The notes: generated by a model not told the origin, from the sequence alone. Shown: positions 6,985 through 16,796, counted from the stretch's first letter. The stretch: DNA of 64,000 nucleotides from Pirellula sp. (GCA_013822735.1 PNKZ01000001.1:1049434-1113433), one strand, 5' to 3'. A program made the numbers and translations.

Positions 6985-8249
6985 TCGACTCGCAACTCAA
7001 CGGCCCCGCCATGCTCATGAACATGGGGCGTTACGAAGAAGCCGAGCGGCGGTTGCGGCAGGTGCTCTTGGCCGAGCCGCAGAATGCCGATGCACATATT
7101 CTGCTGGCGCACTGCTTACTCGAAGGGCAGAAGTTCGACGAGGCGACGAGCGAGGCGGAGACTGCGGTCGGATTGCGGCCGGATGAATCGCGGGCCCACT
7201 ACGCGCTGGCCCGGGTTTGGTATTCGCGGCGTTATCCGGACCGTGCGGCCAAGGCGATTGAAGAAGCCATTCGGCTCGATCCGCACGACGCCGACTACCA
7301 TTCGTTTCGCGCCGCCCTGCTCTTCGAGCGGAGCAAATGGCAAGATGCGCTCGCCGCGGCCGAGGCGGCGCTGGCGATTGATCCCGAGCACGTGGCGGCG
7401 AACAACTTTCGCGCCATGGCCTTGGTGAAGCTCGGCCGGCGTGCGGAAGCCGGACAGACGATCGATGCCGCCCTGGCCCGATCGCCCGAAGATGCGTTTA
7501 GCCACGCCAACAAAGGTTGGGCGTTGCTCGAGGCCCGGAAGCCGAAGGAGGCGCTCGATCACTTTCGCGAGGCGCTTCGGCTCGATCCGAACTTCGAATA
7601 CGCGCGGCTCGGCATCATCGAAGCCTTGAAGGCGCGGAACCCGATCTACGGCTTGTTCCTGCGCTACGCGCTGGCCATGGCGAAGCTGCCGCCGAAGTGG
7701 CAGTTCGGCGTGCTGATCGGCGCGTACTTCGGCAATCGTTTCTTGCGCAATCTCGGCCGTCAGAATCCGGCGCTCGAGCCGTACCTGATGCCGATCTTCA
7801 TCGCCTACGGCGTGTTCGCGCTTTGGACCTGGCTGGCTCGACCGGTATTCAACCTATTGCTGCGGCTGCATCCGCTCGGCAAGCATGCGTTGTCGCAAGA
7901 AGAGAAGACGGAAACGAATTGGATCGGCGGGCTCTTGGCCGGCGCGCTCGTGTGCGGCGCGGCGTCGTTCTTGAGCAAGTCGTCGGGCGATTTGTTTTTC
8001 GTGTTGGCGATGATGCTCGCCGGGCTGACGATGCCGACGTTTCTCTTTTTTCAAGCCTCGCCCGGCTGGCCGCGTAGAATATTGCTGGGGGCATGCCTCA
8101 TCCTCGCACTGGCGACGGCGGGAACGATCGTCGTCGAAGTGCTCGACGATGCAACGGCCGCCGGCGCGATTGCGCAGATCTACGTGTGGACCTGGATCGC
8201 AACAATTTGGGGCGGACAACTCGTCGCCTCGGCAACGCCGCGACGATGA
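6981..8249 (+). CDS. TPR-containing multi-pass membrane protein (paralogue of upstream gene)
   Basis: A 422-residue protein whose ATG overlaps the previous stop by four bases (ATGA), so translation is probably coupled. TPR repeats span about residues 1-215 (MGRYEEAERRLRQVLLAEPQNADAHILLAHCLL, RPDESRAHYALARVWY), with the post-TPR segment ALKARNPIYGLFLRYALAM. Six or so membrane segments follow (PYLMPIFIAYGVFALWTWL, WIGGLLAGALVCGAASFL, ILLGACLILALATAGTIVV). It is a tandem duplicate of the upstream gene in architecture, though well diverged. Together with the AAA+ ATPase it makes a three-gene operon of unknown role. Confidence 0.85.
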   Translation: MIDSQLNGPAMLMNMGRYEEAERRLRQVLLAEPQNADAHILLAHCLLEGQKFDEATSEAETAVGLRPDESRAHYALARVWYSRRYPDRAAKAIEEAIRLDPHDADYHSFRAALLFERSKWQDALAAAEAALAIDPEHVAANNFRAMALVKLGRRAEAGQTIDAALARSPEDAFSHANKGWALLEARKPKEALDHFREALRLDPNFEYARLGIIEALKARNPIYGLFLRYALAMAKLPPKWQFGVLIGAYFGNRFLRNLGRQNPALEPYLMPIFIAYGVFALWTWLARPVFNLLLRLHPLGKHALSQEEKTETNWIGGLLAGALVCGAASFLSKSSGDLFFVLAMMLAGLTMPTFLFFQASPGWPRRILLGACLILALATAGTIVVEVLDDATAAGAIAQIYVWTWIATIWGGQLVASATPRR

Positions 8250-8261
8250 AGTCATACGACG

Positions 8262-8338
8262 AAGGGTGGCTGGGGCTGGAGCCGTAGGCGAAGCCCCGGT
8301 TGGGCTGGGGCATCACTTCGTTCTGCCCCAGGCACCCG
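8262..8338. repeat. Dispersed intergenic repeat, copy A (inverted at 59253-59370)
   Basis: Contains the blocks GGTGGCTGGGGCTGG, GCGAAGCCCC and CTGGGGCATCACTTCGTTCTG. The reverse complement of the whole element recurs at 59253-59370, there with an insertion. Both copies sit just downstream of plus-strand genes. It is a short non-coding dispersed repeat. Confidence 0.7.
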
Positions 8339-8365
8339 GACGTTTACAGTTAGGAGCTTTCAGAA

Positions 8366-8821
8366 ATGGCCAATCTAAAGTTCGGCGGCGAGGAAGAGTT
8401 CGCGGCGCCGCCGCACGAAGTGTACCGTCGGCTCACCGATCTTGATGCGCTCGCAGCGAGCATTCCCGACTTGGTGACTTCGCAACGGATCGACGAGCGC
8501 ACGCTGGAAGCGGTCGTGCGCCCCGGCTTCTCCTTCTTGCGCGGCACGCTGAAGATGCGAGTCACGTTCCCGGAATTGGAACCGACGACGAAAGCGAAGA
8601 TGCTGATCAGTGCGCAGGGGATCGGCGTGACGATGGGAGTCGTGTCGCTGATGCAACTCACGTCGTCGGTGACCGGCACTAAGCTCACGTGGGAAGCGGA
8701 AGTGACCGAGCTCAAGGGGCTCGTCTCCACGCTCAGCGGCGGCCTGATCAAAGCCGCGGCCGAACAAGTGATCCGCCACGGCTGGGGACAACTGCATAAG
8801 CAGTTGGAAAACAAGGGATAG
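8366..8821 (+). CDS. CoxG-like SRPBCC domain protein
   Basis: A 151-residue protein with the START/SRPBCC fold signature of the CoxG family: it opens with KFGGEEEFAAPPHEVYRRLTDLDALAASIPDL, then an alternating beta pattern (RPGFSFLRGTLKMRVTF) and a C-terminal amphipathic helix (GGLIKAAAEQVIRHGW). CoxG relatives help membrane attachment or bind small hydrophobic ligands; many are not linked to CO dehydrogenase. No CO dehydrogenase genes are nearby, so the name indicates family only. It lies tail-to-tail with the acyl-CoA dehydrogenase, 11 bases apart. Confidence 0.75.
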   Translation: MANLKFGGEEEFAAPPHEVYRRLTDLDALAASIPDLVTSQRIDERTLEAVVRPGFSFLRGTLKMRVTFPELEPTTKAKMLISAQGIGVTMGVVSLMQLTSSVTGTKLTWEAEVTELKGLVSTLSGGLIKAAAEQVIRHGWGQLHKQLENKG

Positions 8822-8832
8822 TCTGAAACTCG

Positions 8833-10014
8833 TTAGCTAAACGCCGCGTATTCTTTGCCGAGCAGCGCCGAGGCGATCTTGAGTTGCATGATCTCGTCGG
8901 TGCCTTCGTAGATGCGGCAGACGCGGACGTCTTGCAGGTGCCGGCCGACGCGATAGAGTTCGCTCCAGCCGCGGCCGCCGTAGATTTGCACGGCTCGATC
9001 CGCGGCGTCCCAGGCGGCGTTGGAAGCGAAGAACTTCGCTTCGGCCACGCGCAGGTCGGCCTCGGCCAAGAGAGCTTTGTCGCCCGGCGCGTCGTCGCTC
9101 GCTTGCTTGGCAACGGCCGCACGCTCGACCAGCGCATCGCTGCCGGCGCGATCCATTTCGATATGCGCGAGGTGCGCTTGCACGAGCTGATGCTTGCCGA
9201 TCGGCTTGCCGTGTTGGTGCCGCTCTTTGCACCAGGCGATCGATTCGTCGAGACAATCTTCGATGACGCCTAAGCAGCCGGCGGCGACGCTCAAGCGGCC
9301 GGAGATCAGAGTGCCCATGGCGATGCGGAACCCTTCCCCTTCTTGGCCGAGCAGGTTGTCGCCGCGTACCGGATGGTCGTTCATTTGAAACATGCCGGTG
9401 TTGGCCGTGAACATGCCGAGCTTGGCCGGCATGTCTTCGCGCTCGAAGGTGTCTCCCTTCGTGTCGACGATGAACGCGCTCATGCGTCGCTCGGGCCCTT
9501 CGACTCCTTCGGGATAGGCGAACACGATCACGGCGTCGGCGATGGCGCCGTTGGAGATGAGGTATTTGACGCCGCTGAGGAGAAAGCGATCGCCGTCGCG
9601 ACGGTAGGTGCTCGTCATCTCCAGCGGGTTGGAGCCGGCTTCCGGTTCGGTGAGCCCGAAGGCGAGCGTACAATCGCCGCGCGTCGAGGCGGGAAGGTAG
9701 CGCTGGTGCTGGTCGGCATTGCCGAACTTATAGATGGGGTACTGGCCGATCGAGGTTTGGCCGGAGAAGAAGGTGCGAACTCCGGTTCCTTCCCGACCAA
9801 GCCGCGCCAGACACTTGGCGTAGGTCACGGCATCGGCGCCGCGGCCGCCGAGTTTTTCGGGGAGCGGAATCCCCAAAATGTTGTGCTTCTTGGCGAGCGG
9901 AATGGTCTGTTCGTTGTAGCGGTGCTCGACGTAGCAAAGCTCTTCCGAGGGGCGAAGTTCGCGGCAAAAGGCGTCGACGTCCGCCAAAACCGCGTCGGGC
10001 TGGTGCGTAGACAT
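8833..10014 (-). CDS. Acyl-CoA dehydrogenase
   Basis: A 393-residue flavoprotein of usual family length. The N-terminal helical domain, a beta domain with the FAD/substrate signature FGLTEPEAGSNP, and the C-terminal helical domain with CRIYEGTDEIMQL are all present. The glutamate in YEGT is the position of the catalytic base in medium-chain-type enzymes. It should introduce the alpha-beta double bond into an acyl-CoA, passing electrons to electron-transfer flavoprotein; chain specificity cannot be read. It stands alone on the minus strand, with ATG at 10014 and a GGAG-type ribosome site just upstream. No other beta-oxidation genes are adjacent. Confidence 0.92.
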   Translation of the reverse strand: MSTHQPDAVLADVDAFCRELRPSEELCYVEHRYNEQTIPLAKKHNILGIPLPEKLGGRGADAVTYAKCLARLGREGTGVRTFFSGQTSIGQYPIYKFGNADQHQRYLPASTRGDCTLAFGLTEPEAGSNPLEMTSTYRRDGDRFLLSGVKYLISNGAIADAVIVFAYPEGVEGPERRMSAFIVDTKGDTFEREDMPAKLGMFTANTGMFQMNDHPVRGDNLLGQEGEGFRIAMGTLISGRLSVAAGCLGVIEDCLDESIAWCKERHQHGKPIGKHQLVQAHLAHIEMDRAGSDALVERAAVAKQASDDAPGDKALLAEADLRVAEAKFFASNAAWDAADRAVQIYGGRGWSELYRVGRHLQDVRVCRIYEGTDEIMQLKIASALLGKEYAAFS

Positions 10015-10459
10015 GGCGTGGTTCTCCTCCGAAGTATTCTACGGGGAAGGCCGCCGGCGGCCCCAGGCCAGTCTGACGAAGTCGTTCGCGCCACGGACTT
10101 TGCAGCGCCGGGGTCGAGCAAGAACGGCCGATTCTGCGCCTCCGCTCGGGTGCCGAAAGTTCGGTCGGCTGCCGGGTGGTCGAAGGTCGTGCCGGCAAGA
10201 AACTTGACATGGTCTCTCGGGGGTGGTTAGTCTAAAATCTAACTAGTTGGCCGCTTTAGAGTTAGCCCCATTTCGCCCCCTGCCTGCGCAACGAGCTGAT
10301 GCATCTCAGGATGCGCGGCGCGGCACATGGAAAGATGGAGAACTCTGAATGCGGCGCGCAGCATGCGTCGTCGCATCGGTCGGCGGCGTGTTTTCGTTTC
10401 ACGTCGCTCGCCGTTCGGCCCGCCCAACCGTCGGCTCTCCGTAGAGGATTCGCTAAGAC
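10015..10459. other. Intergenic region between divergent genes, possible promoters
   Basis: 445 bases between the minus-strand dehydrogenase and the plus-strand gene at 10460. A TTGACA at 10204-10209 is followed 17 bases later by TTAGTC and then TAAAAT, a weak promoter candidate reading right. A short palindrome, AACTAGTT, follows. No convincing gene is present; the open frames here are out of phase with any recognisable domain. Confidence 0.4.
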
Positions 10460-11905
10460 ATGTCGGAATCGCTTCGCCCTCAGATCGGTTTGCTTCGTTT
10501 CGGCTGCGCTTTGCTTTTGGCCGGCGCCGCATCGCTCGTAAGCGGAGTTCGGGCCGAGGCGCAGGAAGCGCAGATGACCGCGGGCGTTTCCGTCGACGGC
10601 AAGACGCCGATCGACGTCGCGAACCTCGTTACCAACTTGAAGTTGGCCAATCAGTTGCGTTCCGTCGTCGTTCCGATCATGCAGGTCGGCAAGGCCGACG
10701 GCCAGCAGCAACTCTCCAACTTCGACCTGTTCGTCATCTTTCGTATCGCCGAACTCACGCTTCCGCCTACGGACGCCAAGGACACCGTCGAACGCCGTCG
10801 CCAGAAGATCAAGTCGACCGAAATTCTGCGCATCACAGGCAACGCCAATATTCCCCAAGATTTGCATGAGCGAGCCAATCAGTTGATGATTGCCAACTTG
10901 GTGCCGCTGATCGGTAATGCTCAATATTCGATGGATGCGCGCTACAACGCGATGCTCCTGCTGGGCATGCTCGACAAAGTTGAGCCCGATGCGGCGGCGG
11001 CTCGCCCGGCGGTTCCGCTCGACAGCACGGAGCCGATTCTCCTCCAAGCAGCGAAGACCGCGACACTGCCGGAGATCCTCCGGATCGGCGCCTTGGTCGG
11101 CTTGGCCCGCCATTGCGATTTGCAACTCGCCGGCACCCATCGCGCGGCGATCGCCGCCGAGGCGCTCGCGCTATTGTCGGCCAAAGTGCCCCCCTCCGGT
11201 TTTTCCGCCAACGGCTTCCATTGGGCCCGTAAACAAGCGATTGCCATGGTGATGGGGCTGGCGAAAACCGGTAGCGAAACGAGCCAGCCGCCGTTCATTC
11301 AGGCGTTGCAGGCCCTGTTGGCCGACGAATCGCAACCGCTCTTTTTGCGACGCGACGCCGCCTTGGCCTTCGGCTACGTCGATCCTGCCGCGATCGCCGC
11401 TGGGAGCGTCAAGCCGGATGACATTTGCAAGGCGATCGCCAACCTGACGTTGGCCGTGACGAAAGCCGGGACGCCGCGCTTCGATCCGACGGCGCCCGTC
11501 GATCTTTCGAAGCCGGAAGATGTTTTCCAAACGCCGAACGAAGACAATAAGGTTCGTTTCGCGGAAGGGGTCGCCTACTACCTGAATTGTATCGCGACCG
11601 GCCTTGGCGGCCGCATCGCGAACCGCGGGCTGATCAAGGGAATTAATGGCGCCGATCCGACTTTTGCTCGGGTAAACGATTTGTTGAATAAGCACGTGAA
11701 TCCGCTGGTGACCGCGCTGAGCAAGCCGAACCCCGATTCTAATCGCCTGCTTTCCGACTTGGAACAAAAGCGCGGGCCGCTTGAGGAATGGATGCGGCAG
11801 AATCAACTTGTGGCCGGGCCCGGCGGCGGCGCCAATATAGTTCCCGCGGGCAACGGTGCCCCGGCCGGAGCAGGCGGGGCGCTCGGCGCACCGCGCGCTC
11901 CGTAA
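10460..11905 (+). CDS. Secreted helical-repeat protein of unknown function
   Basis: A 481-residue protein with an N-terminal signal region (LLRFGCALLLAGAASLVSG then AEAQEAQ). The body is alpha-helical and HEAT-like, with repeated LLGMLD, LVGLARH and ALAFGYVDPAA segments. The C-terminus is Gly/Ala/Pro-rich and probably flexible (GPGGGANIVPAGNGAPAGAGG). No catalytic motif is seen. The next gene, a HEAT-repeat lipoprotein, starts about 70 bases downstream on the same strand, so the two may act together at the cell envelope. I know of no defined function. Confidence 0.75.
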   Translation: MSESLRPQIGLLRFGCALLLAGAASLVSGVRAEAQEAQMTAGVSVDGKTPIDVANLVTNLKLANQLRSVVVPIMQVGKADGQQQLSNFDLFVIFRIAELTLPPTDAKDTVERRRQKIKSTEILRITGNANIPQDLHERANQLMIANLVPLIGNAQYSMDARYNAMLLLGMLDKVEPDAAAARPAVPLDSTEPILLQAAKTATLPEILRIGALVGLARHCDLQLAGTHRAAIAAEALALLSAKVPPSGFSANGFHWARKQAIAMVMGLAKTGSETSQPPFIQALQALLADESQPLFLRRDAALAFGYVDPAAIAAGSVKPDDICKAIANLTLAVTKAGTPRFDPTAPVDLSKPEDVFQTPNEDNKVRFAEGVAYYLNCIATGLGGRIANRGLIKGINGADPTFARVNDLLNKHVNPLVTALSKPNPDSNRLLSDLEQKRGPLEEWMRQNQLVAGPGGGANIVPAGNGAPAGAGGALGAPRAP

Positions 11906-11973
11906 GTTTGCAGAGAACCGCACGTCGCAAGGATGCGACTTGAGTTGTGTTTGGCAAAGGGAGTTGCCTGTTC

Positions 11974-14382
11974 ATGTTCTCGCGCACGGGTAAGCCGAAG
12001 TGGTCGGTTGCTGCCGCGCCTCGCTGCGCGCTCCGCGTTGCGCTAACAACGTGGCCGACGTGCTTGCTCTGCTTCGGCTTCATCGGTTTGTGCGTGCCTG
12101 TCGGCGGCTGCGGCTGGCTACAGCGCCCGGCCGAACTGCTCACGGCCCCCTTTCGCGAAAAGGAAGCAATCGATTTCGCCGAGATGGGGACTTCGCCGAT
12201 CGAGGCGGCGCTCTTGGCGAAAGACGATTGGGTGCAAGCCCCGCCGAACCCGCGCCGCGCGTTCGATCCGGCGTTGCCTCATTTGGTTCTGCCGCCGCTC
12301 GAACCGTTGCTCCAATTGCAAGGGGCGAACCGCCCGAATCTGCTGCCGTTGCTCGATCACCCAGAAGCGCCGGTGCGCGACAACGCCGCGATCGGCTTGG
12401 CTCGTTGGGGCGACGGCCGTGCGCTGGAACCGGTCGCGGCGATCGTCGCCGACACCCGGCGCAAGCAAGCGCTGCGTGAAGCGGCGGCCGAATCGCTCGG
12501 CTACATCACGCACCCCTCTCCCGCTCCGGCTCTCGGGCGGCTCATCGATCAATTCGGGCGCTACGAACCGTCGCGCATGATGGACTACTCACCGGAGTTA
12601 CACGGCCACTTGCTCCGCGCGTTGGGACGACACGTCGACGCCGCGGCCGACACGCGCTTTCAAGAGGCGCTCCGCGCGCCCAGTCTCACGGCCCGGCAAG
12701 AAGCGCTCGCCGCCTGGGGACGTAGTTCCGTGACGGAGCTGCCGGCCGCCGTCGTCGATTTGCGGGCCGATCCCAACCCCCACATCCGGGCGTCGGCGAT
12801 CGGGATGATTTTGGCGAAGCGTCATCCGCGCGCGTTGGAGTTCGCAAAGAACTCGCTGCAAGACGCCGAGACCGATGTCCGCACGGCCACGATCGCCGGA
12901 CTCGGCAAGCATGGCGGCGCCGAGGCGACGGCGATGCTCGACCGCGTCATGCTCAGCGAAGGGGAAGTGCTGCGGGCCGCCGCGGTGCCGGCCTATCGCG
13001 ACGTCGGCGCCGTCGACAAAGTGTGGGCCGCCGCAAGCGACAAAGCATGGCGGGTGCGACGCGCCGTTGCCGAGCAACTTGCCTACTTCCCGGAGCAACG
13101 CACGGCGGCGCTGGCCTATCGGTTCCTCTCCGATAGCTCCAGCGAAGTGCGCAAGACGGTCGTCGCTTCGCTGGATGCGTGGCCGGCCAACTCGGCCGGT
13201 CCCGTGCTCTTGGCGGCGCTCAAGGAGCCGACATACGAAACACGCCGACTCGCCGGCGAGCAGCTCTCGCGCCGCTGGCCGCCGGCCGCGGAATTCACCG
13301 CCGATTTGCCGCTCGAGCGACGTGAGCAAATCGCCGACATGCTCGCAGCCCGTTGGGGTGTGGAGTTCGGCGCGTTCGATCCGGTGGCGCTCGCGGCGGC
13401 CGCGACGGGCCCCGCGCCGTCGCAAGCCGCGACGATTCCGCCGGAGCGGCTAGACCAGATTCAGCAAATGCTCTCCGCCGCCGAACGGGGCGGCCCGCTC
13501 GATCTTCCGGCGTTGGAAGCTCTCGGGCCTTCCGCGGTCGACGTCCTCGAACGACTGCTCGTCGAGCGCAACGTAGCGCTGCCTGACGCGGTGTATCGTA
13601 AGTTTCTGCCGAGCCGCAGTTCGGAATTTGCGGCACTCGAAATGTTGACCTCGACCGACGTGAACGATCGCCGGCATGCGGCGGATCGACTTGCGGAGCT
13701 TGCCAAGGAGACGCCGCCGCGGCCGTTGGTAACCGCGCGGATCGCGCAACTCGGCGTCGTCGAAGACGACGGACTCGTCTGGCGCGGCCTCACTGAAGCG
13801 GTGAAAAGTGATACGACCGAAGCTTCGACGACGTTGGCCCTGGCCGGCCTTTCACATTCGTCCCCCGAAGTGCGACGCATGAGTTGCGAACTTCTCGGAC
13901 GCCGTCCGCAACCGCAACACTTGGCGGTGTTGCTCACCGCGACCGGTGATCCGCACGTCGGCACGGCCGCCGTCGCCGTGAAGGCGCTCGCCCAGCCCGG
14001 CCTGCTCACGGATCCAGCGCCGCTGGAGTTTTTGCTCACCTCGGGCGACAACAACCTCCGCTTCGAAGCGGCCCGTACCTTGCAGATCAACGGCTTTGCG
14101 AGCGGCGCGGCCGCGTATGAACGCTTGGCACATGATATCGATCCGGAGATTCGCCGTCGGGCCGCCGCGGCCATGGCGGAGTCCGGCGATCGCACGTTCC
14201 AGGCGACGCTCGTGGGGCTCCTCAGCGACAGCTCGTTGAGCGTCAGAAAAACGGCCGTCGATGCGTTGGTCGCGCTGATCGGTTCCGACATCTCGATTCG
14301 CCCGAACGAGCCGACCCCGGCCCTTTCCGAACGTGTGCGGCTCTGGCAAGCCTGGCACGCAGCACAGAACGAAAATCGCTGA
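11974..14382 (+). CDS. HEAT-repeat lipoprotein
   Basis: An 802-residue protein with a long hydrophobic N-terminal segment ending in VPVGGC, a plausible lipobox, so the mature protein would be anchored by lipid at that cysteine. The rest is a run of about a dozen HEAT/PBS-lyase-type repeats (APVRDNAAIGLARWGDGRALEPV, DVRTATIAGLGKHGGAEA, SVRKTAVDALVALIG). These form a superhelix used for protein binding. A GTG start at 11947 is possible. I prefer ATG 11974 because it follows AAAGGGAG at a workable distance and gives a cleaner signal peptide. It pairs with the upstream secreted repeat protein. Confidence 0.8.
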   Translation: MFSRTGKPKWSVAAAPRCALRVALTTWPTCLLCFGFIGLCVPVGGCGWLQRPAELLTAPFREKEAIDFAEMGTSPIEAALLAKDDWVQAPPNPRRAFDPALPHLVLPPLEPLLQLQGANRPNLLPLLDHPEAPVRDNAAIGLARWGDGRALEPVAAIVADTRRKQALREAAAESLGYITHPSPAPALGRLIDQFGRYEPSRMMDYSPELHGHLLRALGRHVDAAADTRFQEALRAPSLTARQEALAAWGRSSVTELPAAVVDLRADPNPHIRASAIGMILAKRHPRALEFAKNSLQDAETDVRTATIAGLGKHGGAEATAMLDRVMLSEGEVLRAAAVPAYRDVGAVDKVWAAASDKAWRVRRAVAEQLAYFPEQRTAALAYRFLSDSSSEVRKTVVASLDAWPANSAGPVLLAALKEPTYETRRLAGEQLSRRWPPAAEFTADLPLERREQIADMLAARWGVEFGAFDPVALAAAATGPAPSQAATIPPERLDQIQQMLSAAERGGPLDLPALEALGPSAVDVLERLLVERNVALPDAVYRKFLPSRSSEFAALEMLTSTDVNDRRHAADRLAELAKETPPRPLVTARIAQLGVVEDDGLVWRGLTEAVKSDTTEASTTLALAGLSHSSPEVRRMSCELLGRRPQPQHLAVLLTATGDPHVGTAAVAVKALAQPGLLTDPAPLEFLLTSGDNNLRFEAARTLQINGFASGAAAYERLAHDIDPEIRRRAAAAMAESGDRTFQATLVGLLSDSSLSVRKTAVDALVALIGSDISIRPNEPTPALSERVRLWQAWHAAQNENR

Positions 14383-14450
14383 CGGCCGCCGCCGTTAACG
14401 TCTTAGCGGCTATCGGCTTACGATTCGCTTATGTAGCTGATTTCGGCCAT

Positions 14451-14479
14451 TTGACGACCGCTGCCCGTTCCCCTAAACT
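14451..14479 (+). promoter_or_regulatory. Candidate sigma-70-type promoter upstream of transketolase
   Basis: TTGACG at 14451-14456 and TAAACT at 14474-14479 are separated by 17 bases. The -35 matches five of six consensus bases and the -10 four of six. It would leave a leader of roughly 190 bases before the transketolase start. Unproven. Confidence 0.4.
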
Positions 14480-14675
14480 CGACGGGTTCATAGCCCTTGC
14501 TCGATGTAAAGCGTACCTCGAGCAGCGCCGATCATGCCGTTCGTGCCCGGACACCCGCCGCTCGCGGGTTGCTTTCCGCGATGTCGCCGGCAGCGATCGA
14601 ACCGGGCCGTGTCGTACTTGTTTCCATCTCGCAGAGTCGCGCCTTCGGGCGCGCCGGCCACCTACGGAAGCCACT

Positions 14676-16784
14676 ATGTCGATCGACGAATCCAGCCCTT
14701 CGCATGCCCCTGAAACTGTCGTGTCGCCGGAAGTTGCGGCCGCCATGGGCATTGAGCACTTGGCCATCAACACGATCCGCACCTTGTCGATGGACGCCGT
14801 GCAGGCCGCCAATAGCGGTCACCCCGGCACGCCGATGGCGCTGGCTCCCGTCGCCTACACCGTGTGGCAGAACTTTCTCCGCTTCGACCCCGCGGATCCC
14901 ACGTGGCCGGCCCGCGATCGCTTCGTGCTCTCCTGCGGCCATGCTTCGATGCTGCTCTACAGCATGCTGCACCTCGCGGAAGTCAAACAGGCGGATCATT
15001 ACGGCGACGTGGTCGATGAGCCGGCCGTACCGCTGGAGCACATCAAGAAGTTTCGCCAGTTGCATAGCCGTTGCCCAGGACATCCCGAGTTCGGCGAAAC
15101 CGGCGGCGTGGAAACCACGACCGGTCCGCTCGGCCAAGGGTGCGGCAATAGCGTCGGCATGGCGATCGCGCAGAAGTGGCTCGCGGCTCGCTACAACAAG
15201 CCGGGCTTTGAGCTGTTCAACGCGAAGACGTACGTGCTTTGCAGCGACGGCGACTTGATGGAAGGTGTGGCCAGCGAAGCCGCTTCGATTGCCGGACACC
15301 TGAAGCTTTCGAACCTCGTCTGGATGTACGACGACAACAAGATCACGATCGAAGGCGAGACCGATCTCGCGTTCACGGAAAACGTTGCACTACGTTTCAA
15401 GGGTTATGGTTGGAACGTGCTCCGCGTCGAAGACGCCAACGATCTCGAAGCGCTCCAGAAGTCGCTCAAGAAGTTCAACGCCACGAAAACCGGCCCGACG
15501 CTCGTGATCGTGCGCAGCCTCATCGGCTATGGCGCTCCCAACAAGGCCGGCTCGCACAAGGCGCACGGCGAACCGCTCGGCGCCGACGAAATCAAGCTCA
15601 CCAAGGCGTTCTACAAGTGGGACGAGCCGGACTTCTTCGTGCCGGAAAGCGTCTACGAGCACTTCCGCGCGGGCGTTGGCGCTCGCGGCACGAAGCTGCA
15701 CAAGGCCTGGAAGGCCAAGCTCAAGAAGTACGCTAAGGAGTTCCCCGAACTCGCCGCCGAACTGGCGAAGATGGACCAGCACGAACTGCCCGCCGATTGG
15801 GAAGCCGCCCTACCGACGTTCCCTGCCGACGCCAAGGGAATGGCGAGCCGTGCCTCGAGCGGCAAGGTGCTCAACGCCGTGGCCGCGCGGATTCCGTGGC
15901 TCATCGGCGGCTCGGCGGATCTTGCTCCGTCGACCCTCACGCTGATCACGGCGGAAGGCTCGGGCGACTTTGAGCCCGACCATTACGACGCCCGCAACTT
16001 CCATTGGGGCATCCGCGAACACGGCATGGCCGCCGCGCTGAACGGCATGGCCCTCTGCGGCATCCGTCCGTACGGCGCCACGTTCTTCGTATTTACCGAC
16101 TATATGCGTCCTTCGATGCGGCTCGCTTCAATCATGAAGCAGCCGGTGCTCTATATCCTGACGCACGATTCGATCGGCGTCGGCGAAGACGGCCCGACGC
16201 ATCAACCGGTCGAGCACTTAGCGGCGCTACGGGCCATTCCGGGCCTCGTCGTGATGCGACCCGGCGACGCCAACGAAGTGGCCGAAGCGTATCGTGCCGC
16301 TCTCTTGATGAACGACGCGCCGACGGCGATGGTGCTCACGCGCCAGAATCTGCAAACGCTCGACCGCACGAAGTTTGCTCCGGCCTCGGGCGCAGCGAAG
16401 GGGGCCTACGTGCTCACCCCGAGCGACGAGAAGCCGCAAGTGATTCTGATCGCCACCGGCAGCGAGCTGCAAGTCGTGGTCGCCGCCTATGAAACGCTCA
16501 CGGCCAAGGGCATCAAGACGCGCGTCGTCAGCATGCCGTCGTGGGAACTGTTCGACATGCAAGACGCCGCCTATCGCGAAAGCGTGTTGCCGAGCGACGT
16601 ACGCGCTCGCGTCGCTTGCGAGGCAGGCATCGAAATGGGCTGGCAAAAGTACCTCGGCGACAAGGGCCGCTTCGTCGGCATGTCGAGCTTCGGCGCCAGC
16701 GCTCCGGCTCCCCTGCTCTTCAAGGAGTTCGGCATCACGGCCGAACACGTCGTCGAAGAAGCGGAAGCCGCGATCTTGGCGTAA
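14676..16784 (+). CDS. tkt: Transketolase
   Basis: A 702-residue enzyme of normal length. It transfers two-carbon ketol units in the pentose phosphate pathway, using thiamine diphosphate and a divalent metal. Visible marks are the N-terminal signature HPGTPMALAPVAY, the TPP motif beginning SDGDLMEG and continuing to YDDNKI, the pyrimidine-domain segment DSIGVGEDGPTHQPVEHLA, and the C-terminal domain. The ATG at 14676 has GGAAG seven bases upstream; the frame continues upstream, but that part is not transketolase-like. It is monocistronic here: the next gene is on the opposite strand beyond a double palindrome. Confidence 0.95.
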   Translation: MSIDESSPSHAPETVVSPEVAAAMGIEHLAINTIRTLSMDAVQAANSGHPGTPMALAPVAYTVWQNFLRFDPADPTWPARDRFVLSCGHASMLLYSMLHLAEVKQADHYGDVVDEPAVPLEHIKKFRQLHSRCPGHPEFGETGGVETTTGPLGQGCGNSVGMAIAQKWLAARYNKPGFELFNAKTYVLCSDGDLMEGVASEAASIAGHLKLSNLVWMYDDNKITIEGETDLAFTENVALRFKGYGWNVLRVEDANDLEALQKSLKKFNATKTGPTLVIVRSLIGYGAPNKAGSHKAHGEPLGADEIKLTKAFYKWDEPDFFVPESVYEHFRAGVGARGTKLHKAWKAKLKKYAKEFPELAAELAKMDQHELPADWEAALPTFPADAKGMASRASSGKVLNAVAARIPWLIGGSADLAPSTLTLITAEGSGDFEPDHYDARNFHWGIREHGMAAALNGMALCGIRPYGATFFVFTDYMRPSMRLASIMKQPVLYILTHDSIGVGEDGPTHQPVEHLAALRAIPGLVVMRPGDANEVAEAYRAALLMNDAPTAMVLTRQNLQTLDRTKFAPASGAAKGAYVLTPSDEKPQVILIATGSELQVVVAAYETLTAKGIKTRVVSMPSWELFDMQDAAYRESVLPSDVRARVACEAGIEMGWQKYLGDKGRFVGMSSFGASAPAPLLFKEFGITAEHVVEEAEAAILA

Positions 16785-16796
16785 CAAGCGGTAGTT

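Noticed and set aside
8366..8821. CO dehydrogenase operon from the CoxG-like gene
   Set aside because: No CoxL/M/S genes nearby; the CoxG family is widespread outside CO oxidation.
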